A stretch of DNA of 64,000 nucleotides from Heterobilharzia americana. Taxonomy: Eukaryota; Platyhelminthes; Trematoda; Strigeidida; Schistosomatidae. The notes under the pieces were generated by a model. That model was not told the DNA's origin, did no database searches, and was given only the letters and a program-made list of their open reading frames with translations. Every line of letters starts with the position of its first letter. The first letter of the stretch is position 1. The position numbers were made by a program, and so were the translations under genes. This document shows, in pieces, positions 46,377 to 57,690 of the stretch. The stretch lies in NCBI GenBank assembly GCA_944470555.2, contig OX104134.1:98450701-98514700 (forward strand), written 5' to 3'.

Positions 46377-49300
46377 CTCGCCTGGTTAACTAGTTTACTA
46401 GTTACTAGCCGGTCCTAAGCCCGGGTAAAGAGGGAAGGTTGGGCATAGGGCTAGCAACCCTACCCCGTAAAACAAATCTAACCGCTAAAGAAACTTCAAA
46501 GCACAAACAAAATATAAAAAATGAAAACAAACTTATACCCCGCTGGAATCGGAGAGGTGAAATGACGCCAGTTGGTGAAAGCCTTCGGGAAGCCAATTGG
46601 CCGATGTGTCTTCTCTCGATGAAAGCGAAAGTAAACGTGGGGACATGGAATGTCCGCACGATGTTTGAACCCAGTAAGGCAGCCCAGATTGCAAAGGAGA
46701 TGAGAAGGTATCACATCGAAGTGCTTGGGATTTGCGAAAGCAGATGGAATGGGAGTGGACTCTCCAAACTGTCAACTGGAGAATCAATAATCTACTCCGG
46801 TCACCCAGACGCCAACCACGAGCACACTGAGGGAGTGGCTATCATGATGTCCTCAAGAGCATCGAAGGCTCTCATGCAGTGGGAACCAATCTCCTCCTGC
46901 AGGATCATGACAGCAAGATTCAACTCAAAAGGAAGAAAGGTCACAATCATACAATGCTACGCTATGCACCTACAAATAATGCAGAGCTAGAGAAGAAGGA
47001 GGATTTCTACAGACAACTTCAATCAATACTGGACAAGACGTCAGTTGGCGATATCAAAATTCTAATGGGCGACATGAATGCCAAACTGGGAGGGGACAAT
47101 ACGGGAAGAGAACTAACCATGGGTCGAGAGGCGCTAGGTGAAATGAATGAGAATGGAGAATTGTTTGCAGAATTCTGTGCATTCAACGATTTGGTGATTG
47201 GAGGCAGTGTGTTCAGGCACAAGGATATCCACAAAGCGACATGGACTTCACCAGATGGACACACTAAAAATCAAATCGACTTTATCTCAATCTCAAGAAA
47301 ATGGAGACGCAGTCTACTTGACACAAGGTCAAGAAGAGGAGCAGATGTAGGTTCAGACCACTACCTAGTGCAAGGAACCTTCGAAATCAAGTTAAAAGCC
47401 TTCAAGGAAGCTGGTGATAGACCTCAACCCAAGTACAACACTCGGAAACTGAAGGATGAAACTACAAAGGAGATCTTCAAAGCAGCCATCAAGACAAAAT
47501 GGGAGACGTCGAGGGACATCCCTGAAGAAACCTGTGTAGAAGAACACTGGAAGTCTTTGAAAGCTATGTGGAAAGAAACCTGCACAACAGTATTAGGAAG
47601 GAAGAAGAAAGAAGACAAGGAATGGATCTCGACGGATACCTGGAAGCTGATAGAGGAGAGGAGGATGGTGAAGCAGAAGATAAACCAGTGCAAGGATGCT
47701 CAACGACAAGAGGAACTGAGCACAATGTATAAAACACTGGATAAAGAAGTGAAGAAGAGTGCACGCAAAGACAAAAGACACTTCTACGAACCACTGGCAA
47801 GTGAAGCAGAACAGGCTGCAGGTAAGAGAGACCTGACGACATTGTATCAAATAACCAGGTTGCTATCAGGGAAGAGACCAACACAGATGAAACCAATAAA
47901 AGATGAAGAAGGAAATTTAATTACGAAAGAAGAGAAACAGAGGAAACGATGGGCCGACCACTTCAAGAAGCTCTTGAATCGACCACCACCTGCACTTCGT
48001 CCAGAAATACCACCTGCAGCCTCTGAATTACTAGTGAACATAAATCCCCCAACGAAAATGGAAGTCCTGAACGCCATAAAGCTACTGAAATGCGGGAAAG
48101 CAGTAGGACCAGATGGAATTCCGCCAGAAGCACTGAGAACAGAAGCAGAGACAACAGCGGACATGCTCACACCACACCACTATTGCAGAAGGTGTGGAGG
48201 GAAGAGAAGGTACCTGACGATTGGAAGAAGGGTTACCTTGTCAAACTGCCGAAGAAGGGAGACCTCAGTGCTTGCAAGAACTGGCGCGGAATCACTCTTC
48301 TGTCCACCCCAAGTAAAATATTAAGCCGCATCATCCTGGAGAGGCTAAGGGATGCACTGGATTCAAAACTACGACCGGAACAGGCAGGCTTCAGGAAGTA
48401 CAAATCATGTGCAGACCAAATTGCAACGCTTCGCATCATCATAGAACAGAGCATAGAATGGCAATCACCTCTCCACCTCAACTTCATCGACTTTGAGAAG
48501 GCCTTTGACAGCGTCGACCGAGAAGTAATTTGGAAACTGCTTCAATACTACGGAGTGCCGCAAACCTTTATCCGCCTCATTCAACAACTATATGAAGATG
48601 CCACATGCCAAGTAATCCACAATGGGAAGCTCAGTGATGCCTTTGAAGTGAAGACAGGAGTGAAACAAGGTTGCCTACTATCCCCCATGATATTCTTGAT
48701 TGTGGTGGACTGGATCATGCAGCAAACAGTAGGCAGCGAGAAGAGGGGGATACGCTGGACGACGGAAAAGAACCTAGAAGACTTGGATTTCGCCGATGAC
48801 TTGTGCCTGATGTCACATAAACTTGAAGATCTACAGGCGAAGACTAACAAGTTGATAGAAGAGGCAGCGAAGACGGGACTTCAGGTGAATATAGAGAAGA
48901 CAGAAGTGATGAAGATACCGCACCACCACCATCAACAACAACAACAACAAACTCCAATCACTGTCAACGGGAGAAACTTAAAGGAAGTAACCTCCTTCAC
49001 TTATCTAGGAAGCACTGTTTCAACTACAGGCGGGACGGACGAGGACGTCAAAGTCAGAATCGGAAAAGCAAGACAGGTGTTCATTAACCTGAAACCAGTG
49101 TGGAGATCTTCTGCACTCAGCATGCGGAACAAGATACGGATTTTCAACACCAACGTCAAGTCAGTGCTTTTGTATGGCTCAGAGACTTGGCGCGCCATGA
49201 AAGGTATTTCCAATAAACTACAGACATTCATCAACAACTGCTTACGCTCGCTACTGAAGATCAGATGGCCAGAAAAAATAAGCAACAAGGAACTCTGGGA

Positions 49301-49606
49301 ACGAACCAACCAAGAAGCTATCACGCAACAAATATGCAGGAAGAAGTGGAGATGGATTGGCCATGCACTGAGAACGCCGACGGAGGACATCACGCGTCAG
49401 GCCAGTTGCTCGAGTGGAATCCCCATGGAAGCGACGAGTTGGACGTCCGAGGTGACATGGAGGAGGTCATGCGAGGAGGAAATGAGAGCTTCTGGGCTGT
49501 CGTGGAACCAGGTTCAAAAGATCTCGGAGAACAGAGATCACTGGAGGCGTGCTACTGAAGCCCTATGTTCCACTAGGAACCCAAGGGACTAATAATAATA
49601 ATAATA
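46377..49606 (+). mobile_element. RTE-like family A retrotransposon, best copy A2
   Basis: A 3.23-kb element between a 14-nt target-site duplication. The 5' UTR is about 240 bp. The endonuclease region starts MKAKVNVGTWNVRTMF (46,619) with ICESRWNGSG and continues in a second frame with PTNNAELEKKEDFYRQLQSI, GDMNAKLGG, NQIDFISIS and GSDHYLVQG, the APE-type catalytic motifs including the terminal SDH. A long basic linker follows, then GPDGIPPEAL and, in a third frame, the RT: WKKGYLVKLPKKGDLSACKN, FIDFEKAFDSVDREV (48,483), GVKQGCLLSPMIF, FADD at 48,789-48,800 and GLQVNIEKTEVM. The C-terminal domain (KWRWIGHALRTP) ends at the stop at 49,590-49,592, overlapping the (TAA)n tail. Two frameshifts (near 46,955 and 48,175) split one expected polyprotein of about 1,000 residues, so it is not autonomous as it stands. 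RTE assignment rests on architecture. Confidence 0.92.
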
Positions 49607-49620
49607 AGTACACCTTTAGC
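49607..49620 (+). repeat. Target-site duplication, right copy, of element A2
   Basis: AGTACACCTTTAGC, one mismatch from the left copy at 46,363-46,376. It directly follows the (TAA)n tail. Confidence 0.88.
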
Positions 49621-49644
49621 TTCACAGTTCCTCTCCTACTTTTT

Positions 49645-49960
49645 CGACTGAAGCGGCTTGGAGATATGCTACGCACACTGATCCAACATCATCTGTCTTG
49701 ATGTGCGACACTAGGCGAAGTTGGTTCAGGTTGGAAGAAGTACCGGGTTGTCTCACTAAGACACGACATCAATCCACGAAGTCTTTAACTGTTGATCTCA
49801 TCTGTATCGAGAGGCTAAAACTACCTAACTGGGATTTACAAGACGATAAGAATCAGGAGTTGAGAACGCTTTGTGAAATGGCTGAGAATCGGTCACAATA
49901 ATGCAGATCTATTTACTCTTTAACTTCTAGTGCTTGAATATTCGTACTACCACCCACCCT
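49645..49960 (+). mobile_element. RTE-like family B, short 3' fragment B4
   Basis: Begins at the RLKRLGDMLRT-coding sequence, equivalent to LRWLGHVLRMP in the copy at 58-61 kb. It contains GEVGSGWKKYRVVS and NQELRTLCEMAENRSQ (family pattern NQWLETLGDMAQNRSQ) and ends soon after YSLTSS. It stood in this site before A2 inserted about 25 bases upstream. Confidence 0.75.
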
Positions 49961-50544
49961 AAAATGCTTTCTTCTCTTATACAACTATTTTCTGCTTTGA
50001 CTTAAAGTGGCGTCCTTAAACTTTGGGTTACCGAAAACTTTCCAGTCAAGATATTGAATCAAACTGCTTCTTGTCAACTTGTTTTATTCTTTTAAATGTG
50101 TTTTAAACGCGTTCTATACTCTCTCAAATATTTAAAATGATTTCAAACTGCCATTTTTCAAGTTAACAACAAACAAAGAATAAACGATATGCCAGTAAGA
50201 AATGAGCTTATAAATGCACAGAAATACAATACATTACTGCTATTTTGATAAATATGCCGAATTGCGGATTTTTATACTACCTGATTAAACTGTCGCCACG
50301 AAAATTACATTCGATATTCTATTCATCCTACAGTCCAAACCAGATGTTAGTGTAATTCCAGCTGCCTGTTTCACATTGTGGCCTTTATTACTACTATTCA
50401 AATTCAAGGATTATTTCTTTTACAAAAAGTGAATTTACTGAATTATTACATGCTGAGAATTCCATACTGTATCACACCAGGTGTTTGAAATTAAGCTATA
50501 ATAATGATAATTATTATTATTACATCACTCATTTTCGATTCACC

Positions 50545-50650
50545 TGTTTTTTGCATACTACCATGAAGTATGTAAACTTGAAGCGATCCATTTGTGTGGA
50601 AGGTTCTACGTTGATTTTGTCTTCCTGTTTGTCTCTGTTTCGTCTCACAT
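50545..50650 (+). repeat. Dispersed repeat R3 copy
   Basis: Shares GGTTCTACGTTGATTTTG and neighbouring sequence with 30,935-31,045. The opposing frames 50,485-50,691 lie over this repeat and an ATT-rich run. The remaining DNA of 49,961-51,094 shows no gene. Confidence 0.5.
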
Positions 50651-51094
50651 TTTTCATAGGGAATGACTATCAGCAACTGCCCACTTGACATAATTATCCA
50701 TTTTTACTTTTCTTTAGTCACTTTTATGCAACCTACAAATTATGCAACAACCTATTTGAAATTTCACTAGTATCACTATGTAATCAATCTGGGCTCTTAT
50801 TACTACTGCAATTATACCTTGACTAATTATCACCAAATATATATGCTATTCTGTACCCTGAAAGCACCATCAAGGAGGAGCTAATTGAAAAGAAATACTT
50901 CGCTCGAATGGTTTGTTATGAACGTTTGAGTGGGAATTTTCGACTCATTCGAGTATGTCAATTTGCCAGAAGAACTAAAGATTCCTCTGTATGCTATCTG
51001 TTGTTTTACCAGTGGTCCATTATTATTAAAAATGACTTCATTCAGTGTAGTAAAATACACATGATTGTCCTAATCAACTATCTATGAAGACTTA

Positions 51095-51460
51095 TTCTTG
51101 GATGCAATTTAAGATTTGTTCACAAAATTGACAGGCAGATGAATGATTTGTCTTTGAAATTGCCCCTAAGATCCCTTTTAGCTGACAGCTTTGTAACAAG
51201 TCTGAAAACACCTCCATGATAAAAACAGTCAACCGGCTTCAGATCGATAAAAAAACACTGATGATAGCTCTTTGTTTGTGATGAGAATGCAAACCTTGAA
51301 AGCTTGCTTCATTAATGCTCACCAATCCGTTAACTTCTATCTAGAAATGAAGTCAAACTCATAATTTCAATTCCTTGATGTTTTGTTCCGTAGAAAGCAC
51401 GCATTTGCTTCAAAAGGAAATTTAATCCCACCTCTTGAATTCAAGAGTAAAAATATTGCA
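51095..51460 (+). mobile_element. Penelope-like element remnant P6 (RT palm)
   Basis: Across frameshifts the translation gives LPLRSLLADSFVTSLKT (pattern SPLGPLLADxFxxxLE), CDENANLESLLH and LEMKSNS then FQFLDVLFRRKHAFASKG (pattern LExExNxxFxFLDVLxxRK). This is the RT palm from motif GSPLG through FLDV; the YVDD box itself is lost. It may be the 5' part of the same insertion as P7, interrupted by later DNA including an S3 SINE. Confidence 0.72.
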
Positions 51461-52411
51461 TAAATTTGCAAGAAATAATCATTAAAATCTACAACCAGAA
51501 CAGATCATAGTTCTAATTTCAGAATTGCATTCTCCTGCTAAGAAGACGGTTGTCATTGTGTGTGTAGGACAAGCTGGAGAATTGGGCCACATTAATATGT
51601 GTATATGAGGCTATGTTAGGTGAGTACATAAGTTACATCATGAGCTTGCTTGCGAAATGGTTTTCGTGTAAACTGAACAACCTGGTTTAGAAGGGAAAAT
51701 GGAAATACATCTTCAGTTCTTCAGAGTAGCTAACCAGTGTAGAACACCTGACCTGTTTCGTAAAGGCTTACAAAATTTTGTTAAAGGTAGGTAGGATCAG
51801 GGAATTCGAGGGGGTTAAGGATAGGGTATGAGTATGCGGCTGATATGCTGTGAGTTATGAAGTTTTTACTGTCACTATTCGTTCAGAAGCAGTACCTACA
51901 CTCTTTATCGTTACTGTGGCTTTGATTGGCAATTTGTAGCCCTAGATTATTCCCTCAAGACGCAATTACCTAACTTTGAAATTCTGTATATACACGTGGT
52001 ATAAGATCAACATTGACCTTTCTAAGATCAGATTGACTGATATCACTGATCTAACATAGAGACTGAGTTTTTCTAATGACGAGAAATTCCAAGAAGGTTT
52101 GCAATAGTTTCACTATTCAAATTGTGATTATATTATATATTCTGCAACTGAAACTAGTTAAATTAACGATGATATTACAGTTTTCAACCAACCAGTCAAT
52201 ATCAACATGTGGCTTAACATTACTGCGTAACCCTATGAATCGCCTACCTCAAATCTGCACATTGGGATACAAAACGAAAAGATTGAAGAACGAGAAAGGG
52301 TAAAAAGTGTTATAAACGTTTCAGCTAGTCCAAGGACTAGGAAGAAAAAGTGAAGGAAATTAAGAAATGTGATATAGCCCATAGGAAAACTATAAATAAA
52401 ACAATTGAGAT
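51461..52411. other. Unassigned DNA between PLE pieces
   Basis: No gene recognised. The plus frame 52,076-52,303 shows no signature. Decayed PLE linker sequence may be present but cannot be read. Confidence 0.4.
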
Positions 52412-52560
52412 GACAGTGGTTTGGCAGACTGGTATTACCGATGCTGGATGATGACTGGAGATGAAACGAAAAGGCAGATCACTGTAAGATTTGAGGCAGT
52501 GGCCTTTAGATCATTGATCCCGTATACTACCAAATGAGCTTATTAGTTAGAGAACTGCAT
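52412..52560 (-). repeat. tRNA-like SINE (S3), degenerate copy
   Basis: Minus strand: A-box-like AGCTCATTTGGTAG, decayed B box CCTCAAATCTTAC, then GTCATCATCCAGCATCGGTA and AGTCTGCCAAACCACTG. The same tail follows the tRNA-like head at 32,066-32,137. Confidence 0.55.
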
Positions 52561-53329
52561 CGGTGGCTCGAAGTCCATTGGTTGGAAATCCTGTCACGAC
52601 CTTCAGTCACCTCACAGTATCATTTAAGTTGTAAAAATGTGTTCAAGCATCGGCATCGCTGAGACTGATTGTGAGCCTCAACCACTATTGCCATGCAGAT
52701 TCCACCCTTGGGTTAGAGATTTCTTAACCTAAACCTACTTCATTTTACGTCGTATTTCAGTATAAACTATGACTAGGCATCCATAGATGAAGTTTCACAA
52801 CCTCTTTTTTCTCAAGAAGTCTATGTTTATCCTCTACATTAATAAGGTGGTAATTTCACAACACACGGCTTCTGTTTCGAAGGAACATAGGAAACCCTCT
52901 TAAGTTCTTCACCATTACTGGCAAAGTTTGATAGTCATGGAGTGGAATAAAGAGAATTTTTGTGCAGTCTTAATATCGAAATAAGTTTCAGTTTGACCAG
53001 GATAAATCTGAATTATTCACGAAATATTTTAAGGTTAATTTAAAAGACAAAAGCCCCATGAATTCCATAATACAGATCCATTTCATTTCAGTGGTATCGT
53101 GTCAACTACTCACAAACTAGAATATCAAAATATATGGTCTTAATGAAAATTCAACCTACATTAGTTCACTAAAAGAAAACAGAATATCACTAAGTGGTTA
53201 AGGTGGACAGAAACAGCCATACAGTAAAGGCCAACCAAATTCGAAGGAGGTTACTAAAAGATAACAAGTTGTCGCGAATATATATGAATAACTCCATCAA
53301 AGTCTCTTGAATAAAAATGAGGACAGGAG

Positions 53330-53570
53330 TAACAATTCTAGTAGAGAGACTTACGTAGGTAGGTCATACGCAGTCACTCAGCATCTGATTGACACTAGTC
53401 ATCAAGCAAACATCTTCATTTCCTACAAGATAATTAACAAACAAAAAAGCTCAACTGTCCTGTGTTCTAATCAGATCATAGTCATCAAAAGCATCAAATC
53501 CGATTTATATTTTCAAGAAGAAGCTGAAGTCAACTTATCTTCCTTATCTTCAATGTTATTAGATTAAATC
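53330..53570 (+). mobile_element. Penelope-like element remnant P7 (C-terminal tail)
   Basis: The frame 53,307-53,567 reads SYAVTQHLIDTSHQANIFIS, then YKIINKQKSS and NQIIVIKSIKSDLYFQEE. This matches the end of the PLE endonuclease region (patterns SSIxxHLIDTGHxxD, YKIIYRQ, AEAIAIKxxKPDLCVQKE). It could be the 3' end of the element whose RT is P6; orientation and order agree. Confidence 0.65.
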
Positions 53571-55100
53571 ATCAAACTTAGGAGTTCATTCCTTCTTTTG
53601 AACGCATAAGAATGATTTGAACTTTCGGACTGCAACAGCTTCATCCAAGCCCAGATGTTTTAGCCTTACTGCTTTCGACTGGCTTAGTCTCAATTTGTAC
53701 AAAGTTTTAAGGACTTATCAAAGAATTGGCTGTGTTCTGTTACACAACTAAGAATACATTTCCGTCCACCGACGTCAGCCAGGTTGGGTAATGTTTAAGA
53801 GAGTTTCGCACAAGCTGACACATAGTACGGCCGTTTTAGCTGACTCCACAAGAGCAAGTAAATTGATATATATACAATGATGTCACTCAATACTCCAGCT
53901 TATCCACTTCATACTGATGAATGAGTTTCTGATATTCTAGTTTGCAAACAGTTGATAGGATACCATTGAAATCAAATGTGTCCATTCTATCCTGCTTCCA
54001 TTGTTGTTCTTCATGTCTTCAAGTTCATAAAAAACAGTAAAACAGCAAAATATATACAACAATGTTTCTTTTACATCCCATTTTATTAAGTCTTGTAAAG
54101 TAATTTACTCTGACCTGAAAAGCCAGCCTACTATATTACCTGTTTGTCGGGATACACTCACTTAAAGGTGTCAAGAAAATTATTAACTTTGACTAATGTA
54201 CACATACATATCTGAAGGCCAGAAGTTAAGATAAAGAATACTATTCTAGGAAACGTCCAACTATAAAGAATCCAAAGAGATAGCCTTTAATAATTTAACG
54301 CAGACAAGCATCTTCTTTAGAAGTTGATTTTCAAGGGTCTTTGTCATTTTCCTTATATATCCTAATTAACATTGTGACTTACTAATTGTGAATATAGTTC
54401 TTTGCACTTTATGTGATTGATATGTTTATGATTGCTTTTAATAAGACTAGCAGTAACAGAAAATTGTATACACGTATAAATTCTAAGTTTCTTTGGTCCT
54501 GTGCCTCACTTCCTTTGATTATTTTGCTAATATTAACCTCTGTTCATTAAGATTAATTAACGTGTATTAAGTGACCTGTGATTAGTTAAGTATAAGAAAT
54601 AATAAATGAAAATAATTTCTTCAAAAAACCACAATTTTTACCAGATTGTATTTGTTGATTAATCGAGAAGGAATAAGACCTACCATACATGTATGGATCT
54701 GTTTATCAGGCTATGAGTGGACGGTTACTGCTATTATCCAACTAATCAATCTACTATATGTTGAGAAGTTTACGAACTTATGAGCCAGTAGATAAAATTC
54801 TTATTTGGAGTAAATTAAAATAAAATGAAAAGTACAGACTAAGTAACAAAAGAAAGGAAAAGCAACATTTAGGAAGAAAAAGAGGTGTAACAGACAAATT
54901 TAGCAAAAAAGAAGCATAAAACAAGATAGCTGAAGACATTCAGTTGCTGAAAAAAATCAGAACAAGTATTGAAAGTATAGAAAATGGACTTCAATAGATT
55001 CATAATTTTCCGATAATACTTCTCAGCTGATTGTAGATAATATTTGGCGATAAACACTATGGCATATTACAGAAAGGGATGCCTATATACTACGAACAAC
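53571..55100. other. Unassigned A+T-rich DNA
   Basis: No gene. The minus frame 54,869-55,057 is aromatic-rich low complexity. Near 53,850 ACTCCACAAGAGCAA resembles part of a PLE GIY-YIG region (compare 63,190) on the minus strand but is too short to call. Confidence 0.45.
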
Positions 55101-55417
55101 GAATAAGAATAGAGAGTGTCAACATTATGGAGATAAGTTTTCAGAAATAATTACGTCCATCAAGTAACTATAGGAACAGATAAGATGTAGTGGGTGATTA
55201 GCCAGTGAAAACTGTATGGGTTAAAGTATTATTACGTCATGGTGAATAAAGTAGTCTGTAGTAGAATAATTGATGAATACCAGTTGTAAATCTGTCTACT
55301 GAAGAGAAGAAGAGGGAAAATAATATTGGAATTTCATTGTTGGTTTTTTGGGGTTAAGTGATTGACTGTAAAGTGGTATTCATCGTGAAGTAACATCACT
55401 TGAAGAACCATTTAATA
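55101..55417 (+). repeat. Long inverted repeat, left arm
   Basis: About 316 bp that reappear in reverse complement at 56,850-57,163. Aligning by eye I count about six differences (roughly 98% identity). Homology stops sharply at the inner edge, after TCACTTGAAGAAC, and fades at the outer edge. The inner end carries the 3' end of an inverted S2 repeat. Confidence 0.88.
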
Positions 55418-55610
55418 CCAGAGAACACTGGATAGCTTTATTGTCCTAAGATAGGATTCTTCAGCAGTGCACACAGAACTACATGACAACTTTGACTGGG
55501 GATATTTGGCCTCGTGTTGAACACCTTCTGTCACTGCGTAGAAATTCAGTGGTTCAAACTTACTTCGTGGAATAAACCAATCCCCATAAACCTCCAAGCT
55601 GTCTAGTTCT
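55385..55610 (-). repeat. SINE-like repeat S2, inverted copy
   Basis: Minus strand: TTTGAACCACTGAA (B-box area), CACTGCTGAAGAATCCTA, AGGACAATAAAGCTATCCAG, TGTTCTCTGG, then GTTCTTCAAGTGATG. It overlaps the inner end of the inverted-repeat left arm. The minus frame 55,412-55,597 is derived from it. Confidence 0.6.
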
Positions 55611-55839
55611 TCTTGGTCACTTATTCCTAGATGAATTTTCTTGACTTTTCAATGAGAATTCCTGACTTTTGAGAGTTAAGTGAGTTCAGTGTGAGGGAAA
55701 ATATCCATTACTGTGACTGAGTGATGGTCACCCAATATCACGAATTGAGAGAAATATGCGAATATGAACAACTACATTCCAATCTAGTGGTAGAAAGTAA
55801 ATGTGCTCATTGTTAGCCTATGTGTCAACGATCATGTGA

Positions 55840-55960
55840 TCGTGGAGGTATTCTATTAAGGTGTATCATACCAGAACAAAAAAGCCATCGAGTTCTCTTA
55901 AGTTTTCAATGATTTTCCTACTGATATCAGCTCGTCAAGAATACTGTCTTGAAAGAATGT
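55840..55960 (+). repeat. SINE-like repeat S2, partial copy
   Basis: Contains ATACCAGAACAAAAAAGCCA, TCGAGTTCTCTTAAGTTTTC and AATGATTTTCCTACTGATAT, in S2 order. It lies in the spacer between the inverted-repeat arms. Confidence 0.55.
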
Positions 55961-56849
55961 AGTAATAAGGCAGAAAATAAAAACATCCAACGAAATAAAA
56001 GCTCCGCTTAAACAAAAGCAATCCAAGAAATTGAATAAGTCTTCACAGCAGATTCAAAAATCCAATCGTAATGATAATAATAATCACTTCATTCCAGACA
56101 GTGTCTTTGACACTGTATGAAATTCAAAGTATGTAATATTTTGACAAATCTACTTCCTGTACGGTATTCTCATATGAAATAATAATAGCATCTTGGTAAT
56201 GTTAACAATAACAACAATATTACTGGCAATAATATAAAACAAAAATCTCATGATGGATTACCGTCTAGTCTAAAGGTGGAAATGACTAGAAAAGCGTGTA
56301 TAAGTTGGCTATTGGTGATAGTTCATTCATCCAGGTCAAAAGTTGGCAGTTCGTGCTGATTATTACAAAAAAGTCATATGAGGTACTGTTGAACGTTCAA
56401 AGTCAACTACTATCTGCCGTTACGCCTTTTTTTTATTGTCCCGCTAAGTTGAAAACACCTGGTTAAGAGTATTTCAGAAATGAGCAAAAGTATATGATGT
56501 GATTGATTGGCATATCTGAATAAATGACACAAATAGATAGGGAGCAATTTAGAGCAACTAAAAGCACTAACAAAACTAGTATACCTTAAAAGCTGATGTT
56601 TTCATTTCCATCAAGTGGGTTCTGCGAAAATCATAGGAATGTAAAGAAATCTATCATGGAAACCTAACTAAGTATATCAGTACGGATGAGTTCATAGAAG
56701 CACATACATAGTTTTCACGGAGAGATATCTGCCTATTCGATTAGCTGAGCATACACCCTAGTGATTAAACCACTCTGCAGAAATGATTACGAGGTATTCC
56801 ATGGCAAAATTTCTCCACTGTGGAAATGATATTGAGACTATTAAGCTAA

Positions 56850-57163
56850 GTTCTTCAAGTGATGTTACTTCACGATGAATACCACTTTACAGTCAATCAC
56901 TTAATCCCAAAAAACCAACAATGAAATTCCAATATTATTTTCCCTCTTCTTCTCTTCAGTAGACAGATTTACAACTGGTATTCATCAATTATTCTACTAC
57001 AGACTACTTTATTCACCATGACGTAATAATACTTTAACCCAAACAGTTTTCACTGGTTAATCACCCACTATATCTTATCTGTTCCTATAGTTACTTGATG
57101 GACGTAATTATTTCTGAAAACTTTATCTCCATAGTGTTGACACTCTCTATTCTTAATCTTAAT
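56850..57163 (-). repeat. Long inverted repeat, right arm
   Basis: Reverse complement of 55,101-55,417. On the inner side, the S2-like homology of the left arm breaks off at the shared GTTCTTCAAGTGATG and different sequence begins. The arms are separated by about 1.43 kb. Confidence 0.88.
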
Positions 57164-57462
57164 TCTTGTTATGTGTGCCGTGGTGTTTATTACCAAGCAC
57201 ATTCAGTGATCACATATAACGGAATAACTAGTTATTTTTGTGTCACAGGAGATTTGACCACCCAATCAAAATTGAAATAAAATAGGTTTTTTTAAATAAT
57301 CCACAAAAATTCGCAACATAATTCACATTGAAAGTCTTCAATCGTCTGACTTTGAGGAAGTAAAATATCTGCGGGATGATTAGGGTAAGTATGAACTGAC
57401 TGTAAATGTCCTACAAAGTAGATTAAAACGTGTTATTCAATCTGCTGACTTTTATGATTGTA

Positions 57463-57465
<3 letters not shown>

Positions 57466-57511
<46 letters not shown>
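57466..57511. repeat. (TA)n microsatellite
   Basis: About 46 bases of alternating T and A. It produces the artificial YIYIYI tract in the plus frame 57,430-57,636, which I do not regard as coding. Confidence 0.95.
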
Positions 57512-57513
<2 letters not shown>

Positions 57514-57544
57514 AACACTGTGATTTTATTTAAGCAGGAATGTA

Positions 57545-57690
57545 AGTGTTCGTGCAGCCTAGTGGATATCCTTCTGATGATTGCTGAGTGCGAGTCTCAA
57601 TGGAAGCATCGTCACTCATTGGGTATTCCCAGCTAGGATGAAACGCAGATTTGGATTTTAGTCCCCTCATAATCCTTCCAGGATATTTCC
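57545..57690 (+). repeat. Sm-alpha-like SINE with deleted hammerhead core
   Basis: Head: A-box-like GCCTAGTGGATATCC (57,557) and B-box-like GTGCGAGTCTC (57,588). The body reads CCCAGCTAGGATGAAACGCA (57,628-57,647), as if the CTGATGAG box and stem II left arm had been deleted between CCAGCT and AGGA, leaving the GAAAC part. Inactive by inspection. Confidence 0.6.

Noticed and set aside
57430..57636. 68-codon frame with a run of YI repeats
   Set aside because: The run is the translated TA microsatellite and the rest is SINE sequence.
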